64,000 nucleotides of DNA from Candidatus Ancaeobacter aquaticus (GTDB lineage: Bacteria; Auribacterota; Ancaeobacteria; Ancaeobacterales; Ancaeobacteraceae): the NCBI GenBank assembly GCA_030765405.1, contig JAVCCP010000056.1, positions 1 to 64,000 of the forward strand. The letters run 5' to 3'. This document shows positions 22,927-32,088 of this stretch, piece after piece. Made by a program: the position numbers and the translations under genes. The notes below the pieces were generated by a model, which saw only the letters and a list, made by a program, of their open reading frames with translations, had not been told where the DNA came from and ran no database searches. Each line of letters opens with the position of its first letter. The first letter of the stretch is position 1.

Positions 22927-24033
22927 ATGGCAATGATTACCTCACATACCATGAAAACCTTCCCAAAGATGGCAATTTTAAGCTTTTTAATGCCGGTAAG
23001 TGTTTATCTCTCACATATTGGCGCCAATTCAATACTGGTATTTATAATTACCGGTATTGCTATGATAGGGCTGATAGATTTACTGCAAAAGTCTGTAGGT
23101 GAAATATCTATATATTCCGGACCGGTAGTTGGGGGATTACTTCAAGCGACCCTGGGCAATTTTCCGGAATTAATCATTTCTCTGACAGCTTTACATCATG
23201 GAATGCATGTCCTAATGAAAGGGGCACTGATAGGTTCTATAATCGGCAATATTCTTCTGATCGTGGGGTTGGCTATGTTTATTGGCGGGTTAAAACATAA
23301 AACGCAGAGATTTTCAAGAGTAGGAACTAATGCCTCGATATTGGTGCTTGTATTTGTTCTTGTTGCCCTCTTTGTTCCTTCTTATGTTGTTACAGCCGGT
23401 AAAATGGATCCTATGATTAAGGAAACAGCCGCAAGTGCTGCAATAGATATAACCTCATTATGTATATCTATCTTGTTATTGATTGGCTATATCCTTTACC
23501 TGATTTTTTCATTGAAGACCCACAGATCAGCATATACTTCTGAAGTTGATCCAAAGGTAAAGCCTGAATGGAAAAAAGGGCTTGCAATAGTTGTCTTATT
23601 TGTTGGCGCGTCGTTAATAGGTTTTGAAAGTGATATCCTGGTCACGTCTATTGAAGGCATGTTATCTTCGACTAAGTCAGTTTTTTCACAGCTCTTTATG
23701 GGTGTTATATTTGTTGCCGCTATAGGTAATGCGTCGGCAACTACAGTATCAATAAACATGGCAAGAAAAAACAATATGGATTTATCATTTCAGGTTGCGG
23801 TTGGCGCCAGTATACAAATTGCGCTTTTAGTTATACCGCTATTGGTAATTTATAGTTATATAATTGGTAAGCCCTTTACACTAGTTTTTGGCGGCCTGGA
23901 GTTGATATCAGTTGGTGCATGTGTACTTGTTTGCGGGTATTCATTGCTGGATGGAGACTCTAACTGGTTTGAGGGAGCGCTTTTTGTGATAGTTTATTTA
24001 ATTCTTGCGGTTGCCTTCTTTTTCTGTACATAG
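22927..24033 (+). CDS. CAX-type antiporter homolog 2 with degenerate second active site
   Basis: A 368-residue tandem paralog of the preceding gene. The first alpha repeat keeps the Glu (GGLLQATLGNFPELIISL). In the second repeat the canonical GNAAEH is GNASAT, so the conserved acidic residue is lost while the rest (ARKNNMDLSFQVAVGASIQIALL) is well kept. It may function only together with homolog 1, or transport a different ion. The preserved frame and similar length argue against simple decay. A GGCTAAAGGAG site precedes the start. Confidence 0.8.
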   Translation: MAMITSHTMKTFPKMAILSFLMPVSVYLSHIGANSILVFIITGIAMIGLIDLLQKSVGEISIYSGPVVGGLLQATLGNFPELIISLTALHHGMHVLMKGALIGSIIGNILLIVGLAMFIGGLKHKTQRFSRVGTNASILVLVFVLVALFVPSYVVTAGKMDPMIKETAASAAIDITSLCISILLLIGYILYLIFSLKTHRSAYTSEVDPKVKPEWKKGLAIVVLFVGASLIGFESDILVTSIEGMLSSTKSVFSQLFMGVIFVAAIGNASATTVSINMARKNNMDLSFQVAVGASIQIALLVIPLLVIYSYIIGKPFTLVFGGLELISVGACVLVCGYSLLDGDSNWFEGALFVIVYLILAVAFFFCT

Positions 24034-24477
24034 GAGTGACATTGCGTACTTTAAAGACCAAAAAGGGGACAGTGCCCTTTTCCCTGTTCTTATATCGACC
24101 AGACATGTTACGCCCTCAGAAAGCGAAGTAATACCTATAGCGTTTTTTACTCCGACCGCGGAAAGGATCTGACCTTCCATGACCAGCTATATATGGCCGC
24201 TACAAAAAAAACTAAAAACCCAAAGACAAAACGAAGTGTTGTTGTTCACAAAAAAGATAAAACTTTTGAAAATGTTTTTCAGATGTTAGCCTCCATACTC
24301 TGCAATACACCCTTCACATAAGCAATGCTTCTTTTAGGATTATCTTTTGATCTGTCTTTCCCTCTAATTCGTTCCAAACGTGGATTGGAATTAAGTATAG
24401 TAATAAAATAAGTTTAGGGCATGGATTCCCGCTAAAAGACTCCGGGAATGACAATAAAGGATAAAGGGAATTAGTTA
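24034..24477. other. Gene-poor junction with REP-like repeats
   Basis: No confident gene. It contains the REP-like AAAAAGGGGACAGTGCCCTTTT hairpin at 24060-24081 and an ATTCCCG...CGGGAAT palindrome at 24425-24450 followed by GACA, both of dispersed-repeat style. A Lys-rich 42-codon frame at 24193-24321 lacks a ribosome site. A minus-strand frame ending inside the antiporter gene looks protein-like near 24080-24180 but is not identified. The region reads as decayed DNA between the cluster and the pseudogene. Confidence 0.5.
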
Positions 24478-25772
24478 TCACCGCATAGGCTGTAATTTGG
24501 TATGCTTTTGTTTTTTTAGCCATCCGCCAATCAATCCCAAAAGCCCGATACCGAAAAGCGCGTATGTTGACGGTTCGGGGACGGCGGTGAACGTCAGGTT
24601 GATATCATTACCGACCTCTTCAATGCCAAAAGATCCACCGCCAAGGTCATTTGTAAATGCAAATTTCTCAACATTAAACTTATCAGCAGAAAAACCGGTA
24701 ATTCCGGTAGAAGCAGTTGCTATAACCCATGAATAATCTTGAGAATTATCAAAGTTAGAGGCATCGACTCCCATCGTTGATAGCATAAGCATAAATTCTT
24801 CGAAAGGCTCGGAAGTCGCTGTTATATTAAGCCCACCCGTAATATCAAGCCAATCCCATCCAGGATCATCCCCTTTTGTGCCTATAGCATCATTAATCGT
24901 GTACCCGCTTTCCCACGTAGTAGGGCCGGCATTAAGCGTGCCAGGACTCAATCCCGGAGAAAAAGTACCGTCGTCTGCCACCGTAAGATTAAAAACAGTT
25001 CCCGAACCAATGAGTTTGCCGCCATCGTTGATTGTAGCAGCACTATTTGCAATGCTACCGGTCACAGAGAGTGTGTCTGCATTAATCGTTGTTTCTCCCG
25101 AATAAGTATTCGCACCTGAAAGCGTCATCGTTCCTGAACCGCTTTTACTAAAACTCCCTGTCCCGCTCATGATACCGCTATATGCTGTACTAGAATCATC
25201 TCCCCCTGCAGTCAAATCACTGCTTAATGTCACATTTCCCGCGCCTGCAAGCGATTCTATCGTGTCATCATATCCTGCCATATCAAGCACCTTCCCTGAC
25301 TAAACACTCACTGCAGTAGTATTTGAAAGCGCATTATCAACCCCATATTGTAATGTTCCATCACTTACTGTTGTCGCACCAGTATAGGTATTTACCCCTG
25401 ATAACGTCGTTGTTCCTGAACCTGCGTTGGTAATAGATCCTATACCGCTTACCTCTCCCATTAATATAAAATCCCCAATACCATTAAGTGTAAGATTGTT
25501 TCCATTCGTATCTATAGCGCTTATTTCAAGATAACCACTACCATGATCACTACTCCATGTTTGTTCTGCTCCAAGTTTTAAGGGATAAGAAAATGTAGAG
25601 GCATAGCCATAGAACCTTGCTACACCACTATTTATTGTTAAAATCGCGCTGCCATTAACAGTGAAATCTCCCGGTCTATAAAAAGTTACACTTCCTATCC
25701 ATACAAATCAGAAGATATAAAACCGCCAGTAAAAATTATCGCACTGATCAAATAAATAAGTTTTTTAAACAT
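24478..25772 (-). pseudogene. Decayed PEP-CTERM surface protein with autotransporter-type repeats
   Basis: The original start is an ATG at 25772 behind GAAAGGG, opening a signal peptide (MFKKLIYLISAIIFTGGF). That frame meets a stop at about 25695-25697 and the reading continues in another frame, so a frameshift or deletion lies there. Translation then gives beta-strand repeats (GTTTLSGVNTYTGATTVSDG style, typical of passenger-associated repeats) until an in-frame TAG at 25300-25302. After it the last 270 codons are intact, with another repeat (SGANTYSGETTINADTL) and the sorting signal VPEPSTYALFGIGLLGLIGGW plus a basic tail. PEP-CTERM proteins are exported and processed by an exosortase; none is in this window. 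Two independent lesions make this a pseudogene, although the downstream part could be read from a GTG at 25290. Confidence 0.75.
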
Positions 25773-25857
25773 AAGACCCTTTCTTTTTTTGAAATATTTA
25801 TGTATATTGTGATAATATATAAATTATAGGAAATGTAAATAAATTGTAAAAAGTGTA

Positions 25858-26013
25858 TTCAATGGGGAGTACTTCAGATTTACTAAGATGATAGATGAAT
25901 ATGGGATTGATAAAGTGAAATGTGCTTTTAACAAGATAAAAGACAGATCAAAGGATAACCCTAAAAGAAGTATTGCTTATGTGAAAGGCATCTTGAAAAG
26001 TATCGGATTGTGA
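25858..26013 (+). pseudogene. Fragment resembling the C-terminus of a DnaD-like replication protein
   Basis: An open stretch without its own start reads EYFRFTKMIDEYGIDKV, then KRSIAYVKGILKSIGL before the stop at 26011-26013. The ending (RSxxYVxGILK) is typical of DnaD/replisome-organiser domains of phages and plasmids. Only about 50 codons remain. It may mark the relic of a prophage or plasmid. Confidence 0.45.
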
Positions 26014-26101
26014 AAGGCGAAATAATTCACAATTCAAGACACTAAAAAATTGAAAAGAAATTACGGGCGTGGTATTGGTATTGATAACTTAAGAGAGAGA
26101 C

Positions 26102-26932
26102 ATGAACAATAGACCTATCGGTGTATTTGATTCGGGAGTGGGAGGATTGAGTCTTGTTACGGAGATTTCAAATCAATTACCAAAAGAAAGTGTTGTTTTC
26201 TTTGCAGATTCCCAACATCAGCCTTTTGGTGAAAAATCAACAGATGAGGTTATTACCTATTCACTGAATATTGCTGAAGTGCTTGTAGCTAAGGGTGTAA
26301 AAGCACTGGTTATAGCATGCAGTACTGCCAGTGCCGTTGCACTAAAGACAATCAGTGAAAAGTATTCTATCCCTGTTGTCGGTATTTTTACTGAACACCT
26401 TTTTCGGGATGTAATATCTCTTACACGAAACAAAAAAGTGAGTATCATATCCACAAAGTTGACTGCAAAAAGTGAGTTTCTAAAAAATGCATTGTGCCAG
26501 ATTGATCCTTCAATCAATGTTTTGTCTGTTCCCTGTTCAAGACTGGTAAATATGATTTCCGAAGGGGATATATTCACCAACCAGATTATTAAATGTATAA
26601 GCGACTATGTGTGCCCGCTCATGGAGCAGGGGGCAGATACACTTGTTCTGGGATGTACTCATTTTAATTTTATAAAAGATTTAGTGGCCCATATAGTCGG
26701 GGAAAAGATGAAAATTGCATACCCTCCATATTCATCGATTGCAACACTGGCAACAATATTAAAAGAGCATACATTAGAATGTTTTCCTTCTAATGATCCA
26801 ACATTTGATTTATTTGCCACAGGAGATGTCGATGCTTTCACTTCTTTAGTTAAAAAACTGTGGAAATCTTCCATCTATAATGGGATTAATAAATATACGT
26901 GGCCGGAACAGAAAGAAATTGTACATTTCTAA
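26102..26932 (+). CDS. murI: Glutamate racemase
   Basis: A 276-residue protein with the Asp/Glu racemase pattern: GVFDSGVGGLS at residues 7-17, FADSQHQPFGEKS at 34-46, first catalytic Cys73 in ACSTAS and second catalytic Cys185 in LGCTHF. It converts L- to D-glutamate for peptidoglycan. The usual ACNTAS and DTxxxPYG are slightly changed (ACSTAS, DSQHQPFG), but both cysteines are present. It is followed without a gap by the membrane protein gene. Confidence 0.88.
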   Translation: MNNRPIGVFDSGVGGLSLVTEISNQLPKESVVFFADSQHQPFGEKSTDEVITYSLNIAEVLVAKGVKALVIACSTASAVALKTISEKYSIPVVGIFTEHLFRDVISLTRNKKVSIISTKLTAKSEFLKNALCQIDPSINVLSVPCSRLVNMISEGDIFTNQIIKCISDYVCPLMEQGADTLVLGCTHFNFIKDLVAHIVGEKMKIAYPPYSSIATLATILKEHTLECFPSNDPTFDLFATGDVDAFTSLVKKLWKSSIYNGINKYTWPEQKEIVHF

Positions 26933-27811
26933 ATGAAAGTGAGAATGTGTATGACAATAATAAAGTTTTTTAAGATATTATACAAAGAGTTTAATCGGCA
27001 CAATTGTATGCAGCGTGCTTCCGCAATGGCTTTTGCAATGCTTTTTTCTCTGGTGCCGTTAATTGCGGTAACCTTTTCCTTATTTGCGAGCTTTGCGCAG
27101 ATCAATGAAATAAAAGATAAGATTCAGGCAAAGATCCTTATGCATTTTTTGCCGAATGTCGGGGAGAAGATCGGCCATCTCATTTCGAGTTATATTGATC
27201 AATTTGCGACAAACATAAAAGCGGTAAGCATTATTGGAGTAATAGGTGTGGCCATAATATCTCTCGCACTCTTTAATATTGTCGAAGATTCATTTAATCA
27301 TATATGGGGAGTGAAGGAAAAGAGAACTATCATGCAGAGGTATAACGCCTATGCTGGTATCTTGCTTGGCCTGCCTCTTTTGATCGGTTTATCATTTTAT
27401 ATTACCTCGAGCTTCAAGATACAACTTATGAGTATTGACCATAGTTTTATGTTTATACAGAAGATCTATTATGTCACGCTTCCATTTATTTTTTCGTGTT
27501 TGGCGTTTGTTTTATCGTATAAGATCATTCCGAATACGAATGTGCGCTGGAGTGCAGCTATAGTTGGTGGACTTATTGGTGGGATATTGTGGGAGATAGC
27601 GAAGGTAGCGTTCGGATATTATACGACACATTTTCTCTACTACAATATTGTGTACGGATCACTCAGTACCGTTCCACTTTTTCTTGCGTGGCTTTTTATT
27701 ACCTGGTTGATAGTCTTGATTGGGATAGAGATATCGTATTGTTTTCAAAACTACAAAGAATTATCTGGGACATGTTGCGAGGATCATGCCGTTGAAGCAA
27801 AACAAGATTAA
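26933..27811 (+). CDS. YihY/BrkB-family inner membrane protein
   Basis: A 292-residue protein starting on the base after the murI stop; ATG at 26951 is a possible alternative start. It shows the UPF0761/YihY pattern: RASAMAFAMLFSLVPLIAVTFSLF near residue 28, then SIIGVIGVAIISLALFNIVEDSFNHIWGVKEKR near 95, and a C-terminal block with GGLIGGILWEIAKVAF and YGSLSTVPLFLAWLFITW. About six membrane helices. The family was once called ribonuclease BN, but its role is undefined. Confidence 0.85.
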   Translation: MKVRMCMTIIKFFKILYKEFNRHNCMQRASAMAFAMLFSLVPLIAVTFSLFASFAQINEIKDKIQAKILMHFLPNVGEKIGHLISSYIDQFATNIKAVSIIGVIGVAIISLALFNIVEDSFNHIWGVKEKRTIMQRYNAYAGILLGLPLLIGLSFYITSSFKIQLMSIDHSFMFIQKIYYVTLPFIFSCLAFVLSYKIIPNTNVRWSAAIVGGLIGGILWEIAKVAFGYYTTHFLYYNIVYGSLSTVPLFLAWLFITWLIVLIGIEISYCFQNYKELSGTCCEDHAVEAKQD

Positions 27812-27854
27812 TATTTCATCAAGCTATTAACAACAAACGATAGTAGGAGGATGT

Positions 27855-30431
27855 ATGAAAAAGAAATTTTTTGTTTCTCTCTTAGTAATATGTGTTGTAT
27901 TTATTGTATTGATATTTACCCTTCCGTTATTTATAGATGTAAATCATTATAAAGGTGTCATCATTGAAAAAGCCCAGAAGGCTTTACAGAAAAAGATTGA
28001 ATTAGGGAATCTGAAGCTTAATCTTATAGGTGGGGTAGGTGTATCAACGAATGAAGTGAAGATATATGAAGGATTGAGTGATTCAAGCAAGGTGTTCTTT
28101 TCCTGTGACGCATTTACTATACGAGTAAAGATCTTGCCGTTACTTTCAAAAAAGATCGAGGTGTCCAAGATATATTTTGATAAACCGTACGTGTCTGTTA
28201 TACGAGACAAAAACGGTGATTTTAATTTCATGCCTGCACCGACTCAAAGAGTTAAGGCGGCTAAAAGAATCCTGTCTCCCGAGGTAGAAAAAGGTAAAAC
28301 TTTACCAAAGCGTATTCCTCCAGCAATACCTGCTCCCGTGCCAGGTCCTGAAAGGCAAGAGCGTAAAAACCCACAGTTTGAGCTAGGGAGCCTCATTATA
28401 AACGATGGACACGTCGTATTTATCGATCACATGATGAAAGAAAAAGTGACCATAGACCTATCAAATCTCGATGCGACAATAGCTGGTGTGAGAGTCGGTG
28501 GGCGAATCAATATTAAAATGGCTGGAGAACTCAATAAAACTGGGAGCATTGCGTTTTCAGCAACGGTAGGAGCAATTCCCGCTGGATTTGATATATTGTC
28601 ACATCTAGACAAATTATCTTTTACAATTAATGGTAACATTGATAACTGTGATATTACGCCGCTTATGAGTTATGTTTCTTCTTCTGATGATATTCCGAAG
28701 ATAAAAGGTCCGGTATCTCTCACATTTCTTCTCAAAGGGAAACATGATGATATATATATTAAATCAAAGACAGATATGACCAATGCTTCAGTACTCTATC
28801 AAGACCTATTTGAAAAAACGAAGGGAAAGGCCCTTACAAGCAATCTGGAAGGACGTATTAAAGAAAGTAAAGATATTGCTATTGACCAGTTGCATTTACT
28901 CTATGGAGACACAAAGCTTTCTGTACAGGGTTCGGTTAATGATTTTAATGTACAGGAGAAAATGCGCCTTGATCTGAATGTGAACGGAAAGATCATGATG
29001 AAAGATCTAATATCTTTAAAGGAACTAAAAGGGTATTCACCAACAGGTGCTATTAATGTGAAACTTGATGTAAAGGGTGAGGTAGCGGGGACAAAGAAGC
29101 TTGATACCCAAGGGTTTATTCAATGCGATCAGGTAAGGTTTGCAACACCGCTTAATCCGAGTGTTCATGCGGTTTTAAATGGAAGATTGAAGATTCATGC
29201 CGAACGTATTGATTTTGAAGAAGTACAGGTAACCGTCGAAAAATCAAAACTCTTTATGAATGGTTTTATTGATGGTTTTGATGCTCCGCGAGCAGAATTT
29301 GATGTTAAGGTTAAAGAATGTTATCTCGAGGAGATTATGCTCTTTTTGCCCGAGAAAAATGCAAGCAGCCAAAATAGGCCACGTGTGATACCTCGAGGCG
29401 AAAAGGTAGTCACGCCAGAGGCGAGCCCCTCTAAAAAAGTAGAAATCACCAATAGAAGTGAAGCACCGGTTGTTATGGCAGAGCGTCCAACTGCGCTATC
29501 AAGTGATCAAAAACTGTTTGAAAAGATGGATGTAAAAGCTCGATTTCATGCCGACAGGCTTATATATAAGAAAAACGACATTAAAGATGTCAATGCCCAG
29601 ATGCTGATTAAAAACGGGATCTTGACCATTAACCCTTTTAATCTTGTGGGTTTTGATGGTACGGGTGAAGGGCAGGTAGTCTATCACGCGGCAAGCCCGC
29701 TTAATGAATTTAAAATGAAGGCCCAGCTTAAAGATGTAGATATACACGATATATTGAAGAAAAATTCTAAACTGGGGGATGTTCTTTACGGTAGACTTGA
29801 TGCGGTTTTGGATTTAACGGGAAGCGGCGCAACAGAAGCACAGATAAAAGATAACGTTAATGGTAACGGAAAACTGCATATTCGTGAAGGGCGTTTTAAA
29901 TCGTTTAATTTGTTAGAGAATTTATCGGTCATCTCCGGTATTGTTGGATTAAATCTCCCTGATATAAAAGACACTTCTTTTAAAGATCTGACATTAACGC
30001 TTACAATTACTAATGGTGTTTGTAGAACAAATGATCTTAAAATGAAAACGCAATATTTTGATCTGTTTGGATCGGGGTATTTTACTTTAAACAACCAGAT
30101 TCGATATGATCTTGATGTCGTTTTTTCTGAAGCATTTACGAAACGTCTTGGCAGTGGAAAACTTCAGCGGGCGTTAACACGCTCTGACGGTAGGATATCA
30201 ATGCCGTTTCTGATAACCGGTGCTCTTGATGGTCCGCCTAAATTTACCCCTAATTGGGGTAACATCCTTCAGCGTGAAGCGGTCCAGCTGCTCTCTGATA
30301 AAGTTTTCGGGAAGGAAGAGAAAAAGGAAACAGTTCCTGGTCAGCCTCCGTCAACAAAAGATACATTAAAGGGCATGCTGATGGACGTGATTTCTGATTC
30401 CTTGGAGAATAAAAGCACTCAAGAGCAATAA
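27855..30431 (+). CDS. AsmA-family protein
   Basis: AGGAGG precedes the ATG. The 858-residue protein has one N-terminal membrane helix (about 5-27), then the AsmA opening YKGVIIEKAQKALQKKIELGNL. Two Pro-rich linkers occur at about residues 125-175 and 505-560. The C-terminal AsmA_2 region (about 570-810) includes GDVLYGRLDAVLDLTGSG and LTLTLTITNGVCRTNDLKMKTQYFDLFGSGYF. AsmA/TamB-type proteins bridge the envelope and help move phospholipids or fold outer-membrane proteins; this supports a diderm cell. Confidence 0.82.
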   Translation: MKKKFFVSLLVICVVFIVLIFTLPLFIDVNHYKGVIIEKAQKALQKKIELGNLKLNLIGGVGVSTNEVKIYEGLSDSSKVFFSCDAFTIRVKILPLLSKKIEVSKIYFDKPYVSVIRDKNGDFNFMPAPTQRVKAAKRILSPEVEKGKTLPKRIPPAIPAPVPGPERQERKNPQFELGSLIINDGHVVFIDHMMKEKVTIDLSNLDATIAGVRVGGRINIKMAGELNKTGSIAFSATVGAIPAGFDILSHLDKLSFTINGNIDNCDITPLMSYVSSSDDIPKIKGPVSLTFLLKGKHDDIYIKSKTDMTNASVLYQDLFEKTKGKALTSNLEGRIKESKDIAIDQLHLLYGDTKLSVQGSVNDFNVQEKMRLDLNVNGKIMMKDLISLKELKGYSPTGAINVKLDVKGEVAGTKKLDTQGFIQCDQVRFATPLNPSVHAVLNGRLKIHAERIDFEEVQVTVEKSKLFMNGFIDGFDAPRAEFDVKVKECYLEEIMLFLPEKNASSQNRPRVIPRGEKVVTPEASPSKKVEITNRSEAPVVMAERPTALSSDQKLFEKMDVKARFHADRLIYKKNDIKDVNAQMLIKNGILTINPFNLVGFDGTGEGQVVYHAASPLNEFKMKAQLKDVDIHDILKKNSKLGDVLYGRLDAVLDLTGSGATEAQIKDNVNGNGKLHIREGRFKSFNLLENLSVISGIVGLNLPDIKDTSFKDLTLTLTITNGVCRTNDLKMKTQYFDLFGSGYFTLNNQIRYDLDVVFSEAFTKRLGSGKLQRALTRSDGRISMPFLITGALDGPPKFTPNWGNILQREAVQLLSDKVFGKEEKKETVPGQPPSTKDTLKGMLMDVISDSLENKSTQEQ

Positions 30432-30444
30432 GGGAAAAACATAA

Positions 30445-30474
30445 TGAGAAGAGAACTATAATGTTCTCTTCTCA
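30445..30474. terminator. Bidirectional terminator hairpin between convergent genes
   Basis: TGAGAAGAGAAC (30445-30456) and GTTCTCTTCTCA (30463-30474) form a perfect 12-bp stem with loop TATAAT. The stem includes the last codons and the stop of the minus-strand gene. T/A-rich flanks on both sides would end transcription in both directions. Confidence 0.75.
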
Positions 30475-31799
30475 AAATATTCAGGAAGAAACTTCTTTCC
30501 AAACGCAGTCATCTCATTATTTGATATAGATGTTGTTCGTTGCGATTCATATTCTTTATCAATTGCTTTTTTCATCAAAAGGATGCCTGGATTATTCTTG
30601 TCGATTAAGTCCATTCCTTTAAGATCAAGGTGTGCATTTATCCAATGCGCGATCCCTGCTGCACCAGATTTATCTGTTATGGCAATGCCAATATCTCTTT
30701 TTAGTATCTTTGATGTATTAAAAATATTATAGATCTCTTCATTTTTTAGTATCCCGTCAGCATGAATGCCCGCGCGTGTAATATTGAAATCAGACCCAAC
30801 AAAAGGAAAATTCGAAGGGATAGTAACCCCAAGCTTTTTAGTGAAATAATCAGCTATCTCTGTAATAACAGTCGTATTAATACCTTTATTACCTTTAATC
30901 GATATGTAATCTATTATGAGTCCTTCAACAGGAGAGTTTCCTGTTCGTTCACCAAAACCAAGGAGTGTTCCGTTAACTGCGGAGCATCCGTAGAGCCATG
31001 CAGTAGTCGCATTTATCAGAACCTTATGAAAATCGTTATGTCCATGCCATTCAAGCTGTTCGGAGGGAACGCCTCCGTCATGAATGAGCCCATGAATGAT
31101 TTTTGGTATACTTCTCGGTAAAGTCGCATTTGCGTACGGGACACCGTAGCCCATAGTATCGCATGCCCGCACTTTTATTGGTGTTTTATATTCGTCTGAC
31201 AGTTTCATGAGTTCTTGGACAAATGGTATAGCAAAACCGTAAAAGTCTGCTCGTGTGATATCCTCAAGGTGACAACGAGGGATAACTCCAATATCTAATG
31301 CTGCTTTTACAACATCAAGATACCCTTCCATTACCTTCTTTCTGTTGCTTTTAAGCTTGAGAAAGATGTGATAATCTGATGCTGACGTTAAAATGCCGGT
31401 TTCTTTTAATCCCATGTCTTTTACGAGCTGGAAATCTGATTTAACCGCACGTATCCAACCAGTGATTTCGGGGTAACGATATCCTTTTTCCAAACATTTT
31501 TCTATAGCTTCTTTATCTTTCTTAGTGTAGAGAAAGAACTCAGTTTGTTTGATAACTCCATAAGGACCACTTAATTTATGGAGAAACTCGTATATTTGAA
31601 CGACCTGTTCTACTGTATAGGGAGGACGGGACTGCTGTCCGTCACGTAATGTTGTATCAGTTATCCAGATATCTTGAGGTGTATCTAGAGGAACAGTTGC
31701 GTCCTCAAAAGTCATTTTTGGTACATCGTGATAGGGGAACAATTCCCGCATAAGATTCGGTTCGGTCACATTTTCTAATTCGTATTTTTTCTGATTCAT
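30456..31799 (-). CDS. (R)-citrate synthase-like / homocitrate synthase family enzyme
   Basis: TAAGGAGG precedes the ATG. The 447-residue protein is an HMG-CoA lyase-like TIM barrel (PF00682): ITDTTLRDGQQSRPPYT near residue 46 holds the metal-binding Asp and catalytic Arg, HLEDITRADFYGF lies near 178, and LEWHGHNDFHKVLINATTAWLYG near 248 gives the two metal-binding His. The length, the EPNLMRELFPY opening and the RPPYTVEQ continuation match the group containing Clostridium kluyveri Re-citrate synthase rather than LeuA, whose C-terminal leucine-binding domain is absent. It would condense acetyl-CoA with oxaloacetate to citrate. Homocitrate or isopropylmalate synthesis cannot be excluded. No neighbouring TCA or leucine genes are seen. 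Confidence 0.78.
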   Translation of the reverse strand: MNQKKYELENVTEPNLMRELFPYHDVPKMTFEDATVPLDTPQDIWITDTTLRDGQQSRPPYTVEQVVQIYEFLHKLSGPYGVIKQTEFFLYTKKDKEAIEKCLEKGYRYPEITGWIRAVKSDFQLVKDMGLKETGILTSASDYHIFLKLKSNRKKVMEGYLDVVKAALDIGVIPRCHLEDITRADFYGFAIPFVQELMKLSDEYKTPIKVRACDTMGYGVPYANATLPRSIPKIIHGLIHDGGVPSEQLEWHGHNDFHKVLINATTAWLYGCSAVNGTLLGFGERTGNSPVEGLIIDYISIKGNKGINTTVITEIADYFTKKLGVTIPSNFPFVGSDFNITRAGIHADGILKNEEIYNIFNTSKILKRDIGIAITDKSGAAGIAHWINAHLDLKGMDLIDKNNPGILLMKKAIDKEYESQRTTSISNNEMTAFGKKFLPEYFEKRTL

Positions 31800-32000
31800 A
31801 GTATCCTCCTTAGTTGATAAGCCCCTAAACTATCAGAATAAGAGTAAATGTCAATAATAAATTTAGCGATGTATTATTTTATACAGCTTGAATAGGTTAA
31901 GAATTCGCAGTGAAGATAATTAATTCTTTATGTTAAAAGAGATATCCTTTCAATGTGTATCTGTATCACTCTTGCAATCAACGACTTAAGTGTTATACTC

Positions 32001-32029
32001 TTGAAAAATACAAGAAGATGTAATATAAT
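32001..32029 (+). promoter_or_regulatory. Sigma-70 type promoter for the glycogen debranching enzyme gene
   Basis: TTGAAA at 32001-32006, a 17-base spacer and TATAAT at 32024-32029. The start codon is at 32089, leaving a leader of about 50 bases with the AAGGAGG ribosome site. The rest of 31800-32088 is A/T-rich and separates divergent genes. Confidence 0.65.
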
Positions 32030-32088
32030 TATGATATAACTTTGATACAGTACACGTATGAGTGTGTTCATAGATAAGGAGGCGGCTA

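Noticed and set aside
11640-24033. Magnetosome gene cluster
   Set aside because: No MamA, MamB, MamE, MamI, MamK, MamM, MamQ or Mad-type proteins were recognised; only the general theme of small membrane proteins is shared.
23998-24180. Minus-strand 60-codon frame near the second antiporter end
   Set aside because: Part looks protein-like (SAVGVKNAIG, LVDIRTG), but it lacks a ribosome site, runs through a REP-like repeat and into the antiporter gene antisense; possibly a relic, not a supported gene.
24193-24321. Lys-rich 42-codon plus-strand frame
   Set aside because: No ribosome site, and surroundings are decayed; the basic composition alone is not evidence that it belongs to the cluster.
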